64,000 bases of DNA from NCBI GenBank assembly GCA_963844625.1, contig CAWJPF010000002.1:70906-134905 (forward strand), written 5' to 3'. Of this stretch, positions 18,539 to 29,371 are shown piece after piece. Position 1 is the stretch's first letter. Every line of letters begins with the position of its first letter. Under the pieces are notes generated by a model. It was not told the DNA's origin. It saw nothing but the letters and a program-made list of their open reading frames with translations, and did no database searches. A program made the position numbers and the translations under genes. This stretch comes from Palsa-504 sp963844625. Its GTDB lineage: Bacteria; Actinomycetota; Actinomycetes; Streptosporangiales; Streptosporangiaceae.

Positions 18539-19082
18539 ACCTTCAGTCTGCCACTAGGTGCTTGCAACTGCAAACGGCTAGCAAGCAGCCCGCCGAGGGG
18601 GCGGCGCGCGCGGCATGGGCGGTCGGCGGCGGCGGCGCGACGGCGGGCGACGGCGGCGGCGCGGCGGCGGCGGCGCGGCGAGGGGGCAGCGCGCGGCGAG
18701 TGCGGTGGCGAGCCTGGACGAGCGCGGCCGGAGGCTGCGCGGCAAGGGCAGCGGCGAGCCCGGGCGGCCCGCTACGGATCCTGGTGATGACGCTGGGGCC
18801 AACGTGACGCGAACGCATAGCAGTGAACATTGGTTCGAAAAAGATCGTGGAAAATCGGGCTTACGTGGAGACTTTGGTACCCGCCAGGGGCCCGGATTTT
18901 CCGCATAGGCCGGAATAGCCGCGTTAACCGGCGCGGGAGCGCAGGGCGCTGGGACGTCAGCGGCGGCAGGAGCCTGACGGGCAGGACAGGCCGAAGTGAC
19001 ACCTACCCGGCCGGGCTGCACCGGCATCACCCTTACCTGACCATGCTTCAGCCGCCTGTCCCAGGATCTACGGGGACTGGGT
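18539..19082. other. Intergenic region with GGC-rich low complexity, no supported gene
   Basis: About 540 bases. Positions 18600-18700 are almost pure GGC/GCG runs, so long frames open on both strands without protein character. The rest is ordinary GC-rich sequence. In mycobacteria hbhA lies near this point, but I see no heparin-binding (Lys/Ala/Pro-repeat) protein here. Confidence 0.5.
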
Positions 19083-19922
19083 TTACGGCTCCCGGCCCCT
19101 GGTGCCCAGGAAGGCACGCGCGGCGGCCGGACTCATGGGCGGACGCTGGGCGAGCCGGGCCAGCTCGGCGGCCCGCTCGACCAGTTCGGCGTTCCGCGTG
19201 ACGGGCCGGCCGCGCGCGAAGGTCAGCGTGTCCTCCATGCCCACCCGCAGGTGACCGCCCGCGCCAAGGGCGCCGAACATCACCGGCAGCGCGGTCCGGC
19301 CGATACCGGTCGCGGACCAGGTGGCGCCCGCGGGCAGCGCGGCCACCGCGGCGGCCAACGTGGCCACGTCCCCCGGCATGCCGCCCGGCACGCCCATGAC
19401 CAGGTCACAGTGCACGTGCCCGCCAGCAGGCGGGCCGAACTCGCCGAGCAGCCGGTGCAGGGTGGCGACGTGCCCGAGGTCGAACAGCTCGAACTCCGGC
19501 ACGACCTGCCGCTCCTGCGTCAGCTGGTAGAGCTCGCGGATGAACGGATAGGGGTTGGCGAACACCTCATCGCCGAAGTTAACCGTGCCGCAGGTCAGTG
19601 AGCAGGCATCCGGGCCGGCGTCGAGGACAGCCAGCCGGGCGGCGAAACCGTCGGTCACCGCGCCGCCGGTGGAAAGCTGGACGATGAGGCCCGTGCCCTC
19701 GCGGAGCGCCGCCACGGTGTCGGCGAGCCTGCCCGCGTCCAAGGTGGGGCGCGCCGCCTCGTCCCTGATGTGCACGTGGATGACCGCCGCCCCGGCCGCC
19801 TCGCACTCCTTGGCTGTGACGACGAGTTCGTCCAGGGTGACAGGGAGGACGGGTACCGCGGACTTGTCCGCCTCGGCACCCGTCGGGGCCACCGTGATCA
19901 GGGTCTGCGTGCTTCCTGCCAT
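19083..19922 (-). CDS. BKACE family beta-keto acid cleavage enzyme (DUF849)
   Basis: A 279-residue TIM-barrel protein. The zinc-binding HVHIRDE motif lies at residues 49-55, preceded by ITVAPTGAEADKSAVPVLPV. It has VQLSTGG and SLTCGTVNFGDEVF. A later catalytic-strand segment is EFELFDLGHVATLHRL, with HCDLVMGVPGGMPG and GHLRVGMEDTLTFARGRP after it. These enzymes split beta-keto acids with acetyl-CoA, as 3-keto-5-aminohexanoate cleavage enzyme does in lysine fermentation. The substrate here is unknown. A sugar isomerase-like gene lies just upstream on the same strand. Confidence 0.85.
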   Translation of the reverse strand: MAGSTQTLITVAPTGAEADKSAVPVLPVTLDELVVTAKECEAAGAAVIHVHIRDEAARPTLDAGRLADTVAALREGTGLIVQLSTGGAVTDGFAARLAVLDAGPDACSLTCGTVNFGDEVFANPYPFIRELYQLTQERQVVPEFELFDLGHVATLHRLLGEFGPPAGGHVHCDLVMGVPGGMPGDVATLAAAVAALPAGATWSATGIGRTALPVMFGALGAGGHLRVGMEDTLTFARGRPVTRNAELVERAAELARLAQRPPMSPAAARAFLGTRGREP

Positions 19923-19932
19923 AGCTAGGACA

Positions 19933-20760
19933 TTACCTGGGCGCCGTCTGGCCCGCGGCCAGGTACTTCCGGGCGAACGCCAGCGACTCGGCCAGGTCCG
20001 TGACCCGGCCCTCCCGGTTCGGCGCCCGGGTGGTCTTCACCTCGATGACCACCATGCCGCGGTACCCGGTCCACATGAGAAGGCCAAGCAGTTCGGCGCA
20101 TGGCTGGCCGCCACGTCCGGGCACTAGGTGCTCGTCCGGGATCGGCCCGGGCGTTCCCGTGCCGTCCGCGAGGTGTACGTGCGCCAGGCGGCCGCCCAGC
20201 TCGGTGGCCATAAGCAGGGCGTCGGAACCGGAGGCGGCGGTGTGCGAAAGGTCCAGCGTGACGTGCGGGACGTCGAGCGCCGTCGGATCCCAGTGCGGGG
20301 CGTAAGGCACCACCTCGCTGCCGCCGGCCCGCAGCGGGTACATGTTCTCCACCGCGAAGATGACGTCGGTTTCCTCGGCCATCGCGGCCAGGCCCTTCTC
20401 GAACCCGCGGACGTATTCGAGCTGCCAGCGGAACGGTGGGTGCAAGACGACGACCCGGGCCCCGACACGCTCGGCGAGGTCCTTGGCGCGCCGCAGCTTC
20501 TCCCAGGGTTCGCGGCCCCACACCCGCTGGGTGAGCAGCAGGCTCGGCGCGTGCACGGACAGGATGGGGATCTGGTGGTAGTCGCGGAGCCCGCGCAGCG
20601 CGTCCGCGTCCTGGCTGACCGGATCGGTGTAGACCATCACCTCGACGCCGTCGTACCCGAGGCGGGCGGCTATCTCGAAGGCCTCGGGCGTGCGTTCCGG
20701 GTACACCGACGAGGTCGACAGGGCGACAGGCGGACCGGGAACCTTCGCCTCGCCGCTCAC
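19933..20760 (-). CDS. Sugar phosphate isomerase/epimerase-like TIM-barrel protein
   Basis: A 275-residue protein of the xylose isomerase-like superfamily (AP_endonuc_2). It has VALSTSSVYPERTPEAFEIA and LGYDGVEVMV at the N-terminus. Metal-site strands follow: VVVLHPPFRW, IFAVENMYPL, VTLDLSHTAA with a metal-binding Asp/His, LAHVHLADG and GMVVIEVKT. GTG at 20760 is the start. The reaction cannot be assigned. It is 10 bases upstream of the BKACE gene and divergent from radA. Confidence 0.78.
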   Translation of the reverse strand: MSGEAKVPGPPVALSTSSVYPERTPEAFEIAARLGYDGVEVMVYTDPVSQDADALRGLRDYHQIPILSVHAPSLLLTQRVWGREPWEKLRRAKDLAERVGARVVVLHPPFRWQLEYVRGFEKGLAAMAEETDVIFAVENMYPLRAGGSEVVPYAPHWDPTALDVPHVTLDLSHTAASGSDALLMATELGGRLAHVHLADGTGTPGPIPDEHLVPGRGGQPCAELLGLLMWTGYRGMVVIEVKTTRAPNREGRVTDLAESLAFARKYLAAGQTAPR

Positions 20761-20819
20761 TGGCTGACTCCCTCCGTCGGTTCAGTTCCAGCTTACTGAG
20801 ATTGTCAGAGGTGGCCGCT

Positions 20820-22238
20820 ATGGTGCGGGCCATGGTTAAGTCAACGGCGGGAACGGCCGGCTACCACTGCACGGAATGCGGCTGGCAGTCCGCGAAGTGG
20901 AGCGGACGGTGCGGTGAGTGCCAGGCCTGGGGCACCGTGGCGGAGCGAGGGGTGCACCGGCTGGCCCGGGCCGGTATCCGGACGGTCTCTCACCGCGGTG
21001 CCGCGCCCGCCAGCACCCCGGCGGTGCCCATCGGCCAGGTCGACGCGACCGACGCCGCCGCGCGCGCCACCGGAATGGACGAGCTGGACCGGGTTCTCGG
21101 CGGCGGGCTCGTGCCGGGAGCCGTCTTGCTGCTGGCCGGCGAGCCCGGAGTCGGCAAGTCCACGCTGCTGCTCGAGGCGGGTGCGCTGGTCGCGGAGTCC
21201 GGGCCGGTGCTCTACGTCACCGGGGAGGAGTCCGCCGCCCAGGTGCGCATGCGCGCCGACCGGATCGGCGCGGTCAGCGATCAGCTGTTCCTGGCCGCGG
21301 AGACGGATCTGGACGCAGTGCTCGCGCACGTCGATCAGGTCAGACCCAGGCTGCTGATCATCGACTCGGTGCAGACGATCTCGGCCGCCGGGGTGGAAGG
21401 GGTGCCCGGCGGTGTGACCCAGGTGCGGGAGGTCGCCAGTGCCCTGACCGCCGTGGCCAAGGAACGCTCGCTGGCAACCATTCTCGTCGGGCACGTCACG
21501 AAGGACGGCTCGGTGGCCGGCCCGCGGACCCTCGAGCACCTCGTCGACGTGGTGCTGCACTTCGACGGCGACCGGCACTCGCAGTTGCGCATGGTGCGGG
21601 CGGTGAAGAACAGGTACGGGCCGACCGACGAGGTCGGCTGCTTCGACCTGGGTGAGTACGGCCTCATCGGGCTGCCCGACCCGAGCGGGCTGTTCCTGTC
21701 TCAGCACCGCGAGCCGGTGCCCGGCACCTGCGTCACGGTCACGCTGGAGGGCCGCAGGCCGCTGCCCGCCGAGGTGCAGGCGCTGGTGGGAACCTCTGTG
21801 CTCGAGATCCCCCGCCGGGCCACTTCCGGGCTGGACGGCGCCCGGGTCGGCATGGTGCTCGCCGTCCTGCAGCGCCGGGCCGGCCTCAAGCTCGGCAAGC
21901 AGGACGTCTACGCGGCCACGGTCGGCGGTGTCCGGCTGACGGAGCCGTCGGTGGACCTGGCCGTGGCGGTCGCGCTGGCCAGTTCGGCCGCCAACCTGAG
22001 CGTGCCGCGTGGCGTGGTGGCGATCGGCGAAGTCGGCCTGGCCGGCGAGGTCCGCCGCGTCGCCGCGCTGGAACGCCGTCTGGCCGAGGCCGAGCGGATG
22101 GGCTTCCGGCGCGCCATCGTCCCGGCGGCCTCGAGCGGCGCCCTGGAGCACGCTGACGGCCCTTCCCGCCTCATGCAGGTGCAGGAGGTGGAGGACATCC
22201 GTCAGGCGCTCTCCGCTGTGCTGGGGAGCGATCTGTAG
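20820..22238 (+). CDS. radA: DNA repair protein RadA
   Basis: A 472-residue RecA-like ATPase that promotes branch migration in recombination. The N-terminal zinc finger has C17, C20, C31 and C34 (YHCTECGWQSAKWSGRCGEC). Walker A is GEPGVGKST (106-114), and the RadA-specific KNRYGPTDEVGCF is present. The Lon-like C-terminal domain ends in VVAIGEVGLAGEVRRVAALE. ATG at 20820 has AGAGG at good spacing; an ATG at 20832 is an alternative. The disA gene that usually follows radA in actinobacteria is absent. Confidence 0.95.
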   Translation: MVRAMVKSTAGTAGYHCTECGWQSAKWSGRCGECQAWGTVAERGVHRLARAGIRTVSHRGAAPASTPAVPIGQVDATDAAARATGMDELDRVLGGGLVPGAVLLLAGEPGVGKSTLLLEAGALVAESGPVLYVTGEESAAQVRMRADRIGAVSDQLFLAAETDLDAVLAHVDQVRPRLLIIDSVQTISAAGVEGVPGGVTQVREVASALTAVAKERSLATILVGHVTKDGSVAGPRTLEHLVDVVLHFDGDRHSQLRMVRAVKNRYGPTDEVGCFDLGEYGLIGLPDPSGLFLSQHREPVPGTCVTVTLEGRRPLPAEVQALVGTSVLEIPRRATSGLDGARVGMVLAVLQRRAGLKLGKQDVYAATVGGVRLTEPSVDLAVAVALASSAANLSVPRGVVAIGEVGLAGEVRRVAALERRLAEAERMGFRRAIVPAASSGALEHADGPSRLMQVQEVEDIRQALSAVLGSDL

Positions 22239-22315
22239 GCGCCGTCCGTCTGGACGTCAACCAGGATTAAGCGCACGAGCTTGACGGTCCGCACCGGGCT
22301 ATAGACGGTGGCGGC

Positions 22316-23097
22316 TTAGGCCTGCACCTGGTAGCTGCCCGGGAGGGCGGAGGAAGCCAGCGCGACGCAGCCGGGCAGGGTAATGGTGCGGTTCCAGGTG
22401 ACCAACTCCTGCGCGGGGACGCCGCGGCTGAGTTCGGCGGTCCGGTTGGGGTTGCCGCGGTTGCAGTCGGCCGAATCCCAGCTGATCCGGCCCGCCAGCA
22501 TCACGACCAGGTGGAGCTTGGCTGGGCCGACATCGAAGAAACAGGGGCGGGCGCCGGTGGACACGGCGTAGATCTCGAACTCCGGGTCCTGCCCGCCGTA
22601 GTACTCGGATCTGCTGCTGAACAGGCTGAGCACCGCCGCGCCCGGTGAGCAGCGTCCGCCCGGTTCCTGGCCGCTCCCCGGCGACGTCACATCCGGCACG
22701 GCCCTGGTCGTGGTCGGCTTGCGGAGCGTGGATGCGCGGGTCCCGGACTTGGCGCCGCCCGCGGACCGGCCCGCGGCTGGGCCCGATCCGGCCGAGGCTG
22801 AACTGGGGAGGCTGACCCGGCCGACGGCGTGGGCAAGCCGGGGACCGTCGGGTTGGCCGGGGCCGACCCCGACCCACCCCCCAAGGTAGGCGCACCGCTG
22901 TAGGCCGCGGCGGGCGATATCCCGGAGGCCTGCGAACTCCTCGGCGCCGGCCTCGCGGGCTTCCCGCCGCCGCCGGAGAAGGCCCAGGCGAGCATGCCGG
23001 GCAGGCCAAGGCCCAGTGCTAGCGTGATCACCCTCCGGCGCCAGTTTGAATCGGGCTGGCCCGGGCCGGTTTCGTCACGATAAGCATTCCGATCCAA
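22316..23097 (-). pseudogene. Frameshifted membrane-anchored or secreted protein
   Basis: The minus strand starts (TTG 23097) with a basic stretch and a hydrophobic helix (VITLALGLGLPGMLAWAFSG), then Pro/Ser/Gly-rich sequence up to about residue 97. The frame then runs into nonsense. A second frame continues the same low-complexity style (SSASAGSGPAAGRSAGGAKS) into a folded C-terminal domain with PGGRCSPGAAVLSLFSS, RPCFFDVGPAKLHLVVML and CVALASSALPGSYQV, ending at 22316. One lost C in the CCTCCCC run near 22805 would explain the break. It is either an inactivated gene or a sequencing error. The domain is unidentified; its paired cysteines suggest an external location. Confidence 0.65.
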
Positions 23098-23100
23098 ACG

Positions 23101-23118
23101 GAGAGTATGCAAACTCTC
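23101..23118. promoter_or_regulatory. Palindromic operator-like site between divergent genes
   Basis: GAGAGT-ATGCAA-ACTCTC, perfect 6-base arms with a 6-base spacer. It sits 4 bases upstream of the frameshifted membrane gene and about 105 bases before mutY. The regulator is unknown. Confidence 0.35.
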
Positions 23119-23223
23119 GTGCGGGCAGGCACGAAGACCCGTCGGCTGGAGACCCGCCGGGCCGCAGGACGGCCGGGTTCCGCGGTCCGGCCGGGCCGTA
23201 CGCGTGCCACGATAGACAGCATC

Positions 23224-24165
23224 ATGTCCGCGCCCTACACCGAGCCGGTGCTCGGCTGGTACGCCAGCCATCAGCGCGACCTGCCGTGGCGGGCGCCCGG
23301 CACGACCCCATGGTCGGTGCTGGTGAGCGAGATCATGCTGCAGCAGACGCCGGTGGCCCGGGTGCTCCCGGCGCACACCGCCTGGATCGCCAGGTGGCCC
23401 ACGCCGGCCGCGCTCGCGGCCGAGCCGGCGGGCGAGGCGATCAGACAGTGGGGCAGGCTCGGCTATCCCAGGCGCGCACTGCGGCTGCACGAGACGGCGA
23501 CCCTCCTGGTCCTGCGGCACGGCGGGACCGTGCCGGCCGACCGCGAGGCCCTGCTCGCGCTGCCCGGGATCGGCAGCTATACCGCCGCAGCCGTGGCCAG
23601 CTTCGCCTTCGGCCAGCGGCACGCGGTGCTCGACACCAACGTCCGGCGCGTGCTGGCCCGGCTCGTCGTAGGCCAGCCGACGCCGGCGGCCGCGCCGTCG
23701 GTGGCGGAGACGCGGCTGGCCGAATCGCTGCTGCCCGCCGAACCCGCGGTCGCGGCCCGCTGGTCCGTCGCGGTGATGGAACTGGGCGCGCTCGTGTGCA
23801 CGGCCGCCAGCCCGCAGTGCGGCCGCTGTCCGGTGGCCCGCGATTGCGCGTGGCTGGCCGCAGGCCGGCCTCCGCAGGCGCCCGGGCGCCGGACCCAGCG
23901 CTACGACGGTACGGACCGGCAGTGCCGCGGCCGCCTGCTCGCAGTGCTGCGCGAATCAGGCCCTCCGGTAAGCCGGGCCGACCTCGACGCGGTCTGGGCC
24001 GCCCCGGGGCAGCTGGCGCGCGCTCTTGACGGGCTCGTGGCCGACGGCCTGGTCGACCCGCTGCCAGATGGCCGCTACGCGCTGCCCGGTTCTGTGCCAG
24101 GCCGGTTCTGCGCCGGCCGGGCTCCTGCCGTGATCATGAGCACAAAGGACGCTTTTGATACATGA
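23224..24165 (+). CDS. mutY: A/G-specific adenine DNA glycosylase
   Basis: A 313-residue base-excision repair enzyme removing adenine opposite 8-oxoguanine. Catalytic E36 lies in VSEIMLQQTPVARVLPA. The helix-hairpin-helix is LPGIGSYTAAAVASF and catalytic D137 is in VLDTNVRRVL. The [4Fe-4S] cluster ligands are C192, C199, C202 and C208. The C-terminal NUDIX-like domain of typical MutY is replaced by about 100 residues resembling a short winged-helix, as in other actinobacteria. ATG at 23224 matches the family start; an upstream extension to 23107 is unlikely to be coding. Confidence 0.94.
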   Translation: MSAPYTEPVLGWYASHQRDLPWRAPGTTPWSVLVSEIMLQQTPVARVLPAHTAWIARWPTPAALAAEPAGEAIRQWGRLGYPRRALRLHETATLLVLRHGGTVPADREALLALPGIGSYTAAAVASFAFGQRHAVLDTNVRRVLARLVVGQPTPAAAPSVAETRLAESLLPAEPAVAARWSVAVMELGALVCTAASPQCGRCPVARDCAWLAAGRPPQAPGRRTQRYDGTDRQCRGRLLAVLRESGPPVSRADLDAVWAAPGQLARALDGLVADGLVDPLPDGRYALPGSVPGRFCAGRAPAVIMSTKDAFDT

Positions 24166-24181
24166 TCATCGCCAGCACAGC

Positions 24182-24217
24182 GTGAAAGCCGGGGCCCGTG
24201 GGGGCCCCGGCTTTCAC
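24182..24217. terminator. Strong bidirectional terminator hairpin
   Basis: A perfect 16-base inverted repeat GTGAAAGCCGGGGCCC/GGGCCCCGGCTTTCAC with a 4-base loop. It lies between convergent mutY and clpC, 17 bases after each stop. Confidence 0.85.
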
Positions 24218-24234
24218 GGTCTCAGCTGAGGGCG

Positions 24235-26817
<2,583 letters not shown>

Positions 26818-27467
26818 CTCGTCGCTCTCCTCACAGCACGGGGGCGGGCCCTAACCTTGCCTACTCCGCATGGTAGCCGGACGCCCACGATTGCACTCTT
26901 AATGCGAGTATGCGCCACGTCCCTGTGGACATTCCCTACGCATGGGCCGTTCATCTCATCCAACTACCCGGATCAGGCCCGTGTTCCCAGGACGCGGCCG
27001 GGTACGCCGCAAGCGAACGCCTGGCAGGCACCCCCGCTATCCCCCGGTACGGCCGGTGCGTCCGCAGGACGGAACGCTGAACCCCGCCAGCTCGGACCAG
27101 CCGCCGCACGGACTAGAAGGGTGCGGCCCGATCCTGACCCGTGGGAGCACGCTCCCGGCACGTGCTGGCCGTAGCGGCCGCCGGGATCGGCGAGGACGAC
27201 GAGGCCACGCGCGGCGAGGAGTTCCTGCTGGACAGCAGTCCCGCGGCCCCGGCCAGGCTGCCGCGGGATTTCCCGCCCAGGAGCCGGCCCGGTTTTCTGC
27301 GCCCCGTTTCTGCGTTGGCCTGGCGGCCAGTCCCGGTGGGCCCCGCACTCAGGACAGCAGCCTGACTGCCCGCTGATCTTTTTCGAACGTTTGGTTGCGG
27401 CACGAAGCTCGAGTGGCTGGCGGGGCTTTTGTTAACCAGGCGCAGTCTGTCGGGCCCGCTGCATAGC

Positions 27468-27561
27468 CCCCAGGATGCCGGATGCCGCTGTGCCGGTCCC
27501 AGGATGCCGGTTGCCGGATGCTGCTGCGCCGTCCCAGGATGCCGGATGCTGCTGCGCCGGT
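27468..27561. repeat. Imperfect tandem repeats of a CCCAGGATGCCGG unit
   Basis: Three diverged copies of about 28-35 bases, each starting CCCAGGATGCCGG and followed by GATGC-GCTG-GCCGG segments. They lie in an otherwise gene-free region. Confidence 0.75.
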
Positions 27562-27725
27562 GCCGCGATCAGGAATCATTCGCCTAGCCGCGCCGCGAGC
27601 CCGGCCGAAGGCCGGCATCCAAGCGGCGCCGGAAAGACGCCGAACTGCACGTGATCGCGGGACACGCGTCGGGCGGGGGCCGGGCGGGGGCCGGCCGGCG
27701 CCGGGCGGGCCGGGATAAAGCAAAC

Positions 27726-27775
27726 GCACCGTTGGCCCCCAGGACGGTCACGGCCGTCCGCTGGGCCAACGGTGC
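27726..27775. terminator. Large hairpin downstream of lsr2
   Basis: Perfect 13-base arms GCACCGTTGGCCC/GGGCCAACGGTGC enclose a second inverted pair GGACGG/CCGTCC. It lies about 130 bases past the lsr2 stop. It could end lsr2 transcription; there is no T-run. Confidence 0.5.
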
Positions 27776-27908
27776 GATCTGGCCGGCGCGGCCCGCAAGA
27801 GGGGGATCGGGGCCGATCCGGCGTGACACCGCCGCAAAGGGAGTCGCTCGCCACAAGGCGATGAGCCCGGCGTGTGCTATAGAAGTCGCGAACGCCGATG
27901 CGTGCGAA

Positions 27909-28232
27909 CTAGTGCGCGGCTTCGTACTCCGCGACGATGTTCGCCGGAATGCGGCCGCGCTCATTGACCTTGTATCCGCGCTGCTTCGCCCACTGCCTGA
28001 TTTGGGCGCTGCGCTCGCGGCCAGGGCCAGTGCGCGCCCGGCGGCGCCTAGCCGGGGAGCTCGCTTTACGCGCGTGCTCCACATAGTGGGCAAGCTCTTT
28101 ACGGAGCTTGCCTGCGTTCGGCGAACTCAGATCGATCTCATACGAGGCGCCATCGAGTCCAAACGCGACGGTCTCGGTAGCCTCGGTGCCGTCGAGATCG
28201 TCGACGAGAAGCACCTGGACCTTCTGTGCCAT
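27909..28232 (-). CDS. lsr2: Lsr2 nucleoid-associated protein
   Basis: A 107-residue xenogeneic silencer that bridges AT-rich DNA. The N-terminal dimerisation domain reads MAQKVQVLLVDDLDGTEATE, then ETVAFGLDGASYEIDLS. The C-terminal DNA-binding domain has IRQWAKQRGYKVNERGRIP with the RGR hook that enters the minor groove. AGAAGGG precedes the ATG, and a good promoter lies upstream. The relatively AT-rich upstream DNA suggests autoregulation, as in other actinobacteria. Confidence 0.97.
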   Translation of the reverse strand: MAQKVQVLLVDDLDGTEATETVAFGLDGASYEIDLSSPNAGKLRKELAHYVEHARKASSPARRRRARTGPGRERSAQIRQWAKQRGYKVNERGRIPANIVAEYEAAH

Positions 28233-28275
28233 GGATTCAGCCCTTCTGACGGAGCAACCTATTTCAGATGCTTAA

Positions 28276-28303
28276 TGTATACCCAATCTCTTGGCGCTGA
28301 CAA
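28276..28303 (-). promoter_or_regulatory. lsr2 promoter
   Basis: Minus-strand TTGTCA, 16 bases, then TATACA. The -10 lies about 45 bases before the lsr2 start. A TGCACGTGCA palindrome (28329-28338) lies just upstream and could be an operator. Confidence 0.6.
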
Positions 28304-28506
28304 TTCCGTAACTAATCTTTCGTTATTTTGCACGTGCACTGGCATCGCCGGATCCTGACGGTCGTTACTCTCAGTAATCGCTATGGAATGGCACTGTCAG
28401 CGGGACATAGATCGTGCGCTTGGAAGATACTGGATCAGGTAGCCAAGCCATGCGCCCAGTTCGTGCAGTTCTGCCAGTTCGGATAAACCCGCCGTTACCC
28501 GATATT

Positions 28507-28656
28507 TCAAGACTGACGGTCGCGCGATCGGCGCTTGGAGTTCCTCTCGGCCCGGCGCTTGGGGCTCATCTCCCGGCGCAGCAACACGGCGACGCCGATC
28601 AGGAAGGCCACGCAAACTATCAGGGACGGAGCCAGCGCGCCGAGGTCCTGCCACAT
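28507..28656 (-). CDS. Small single-helix membrane protein
   Basis: A 49-residue protein. One transmembrane helix (LAPSLIVCVAFLIGVAVLLR) is followed by a strongly basic tail (MSPKRRAERNSKRRSRDR). GGGAGGA seven bases before the ATG at 28656 supports translation. The function is unknown. It lies downstream of an N-acetylglutamate synthase-like gene on the same strand. Confidence 0.65.
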   Translation of the reverse strand: MWQDLGALAPSLIVCVAFLIGVAVLLRREMSPKRRAERNSKRRSRDRQS

Positions 28657-28732
28657 AACCGAGTCCTCCCTGCGGCGTACGGGGGACAATGCTCCCGTTG
28701 GGCCTGTATCGTCTCGTGCGCAACGCCGGTGC

Positions 28733-29254
28733 TCATTTTCCCCGTTCCGGTAAGAGGCGCAACAGCATGCGGGTGTTGCCGAGCGTGTTGGGCTTTACCC
28801 ACCCCAGGTCGAGAAACTCCGCGACGCCCTCGTCATAGGACCGCAATAGCTCGGCGTACACCTCGGTGGCCACCGGAGTACCGTTGATCGGCTTGAATCC
28901 GTGCCGGGCGAAGAAGTCCACCGCGAATGTCAGGCAGAACACGCGGTCCACGCCGACCGCGCGGGCGCGCTGGAGAAGGGTATCGACGATCGCGTGACCG
29001 ATGCCGAGCCCTTGGCAGTCCTCGCGGACCGCGACCGTCCTGATCTCGGCGAGGTCTTCCCACATCACGTGCAAGGCGCCGCAGCCGGCCAGTGCGGCGT
29101 CATAGTCGAGTTCTGCGACGCAGAACTCCTGGATGTCCTCGTAGAGAGTGACGGTGACCTTACGGAGCAACCGCCCGGACTCGACATTCGACTCGACCAG
29201 CTTGCTGATCGCGGGCACGTCGCGTGTGCGCGCGGACCTGATCGTGTAAGCCAT
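28733..29254 (-). CDS. Amino-acid N-acetyltransferase, ArgA-like GNAT protein
   Basis: A 173-residue GNAT protein resembling the short N-acetylglutamate synthases of actinobacteria (Rv2747 type). It has IRSARTRDVPAISKLVESNV, LYEDIQEFCVAELD, LAEIRTVAVRE, the acetyl-CoA loop CQGLGIGHAIVDTLL and VFCLTFAVDFFARHGFKPIN. It would form N-acetylglutamate for arginine synthesis, an inference from similarity. ATG at 29254 has no strong ribosome site, so leaderless translation is possible. Confidence 0.82.
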   Translation of the reverse strand: MAYTIRSARTRDVPAISKLVESNVESGRLLRKVTVTLYEDIQEFCVAELDYDAALAGCGALHVMWEDLAEIRTVAVREDCQGLGIGHAIVDTLLQRARAVGVDRVFCLTFAVDFFARHGFKPINGTPVATEVYAELLRSYDEGVAEFLDLGWVKPNTLGNTRMLLRLLPERGK

Positions 29255-29371
29255 AACGCGTCCACGATAGCCGCGGCGCGGGGCGGGCCGGCCGGGTGGC
29301 CGTGTGCCGGCAGGTAAAACTTCTCCCTAGTCGGTGGCCAACCGACCCTGATTCCAATATTGTGCATCGCT

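Larger units (their letters stand above)
26818..27908. other. Long intergenic region between clpC and lsr2
   Basis: About 1.1 kb without a supportable gene. It holds the clpC upstream region, an imperfect tandem repeat (27468-27561) and a large hairpin (27726-27775). Several open frames cross it, but none has domain features or a ribosome site. In mycobacteria lysS lies close to lsr2; no tRNA synthetase is present here. Confidence 0.5.

Noticed and set aside
18600..18720. Dense GGC repeats looking like a repeat array or CRISPR
   Set aside because: No spacers of constant length and no cas genes; it is simple low-complexity sequence.
27651..28358. A 235-codon plus-strand frame over lsr2
   Set aside because: It is antisense to lsr2 and crosses the hairpin; its composition is not protein-like.
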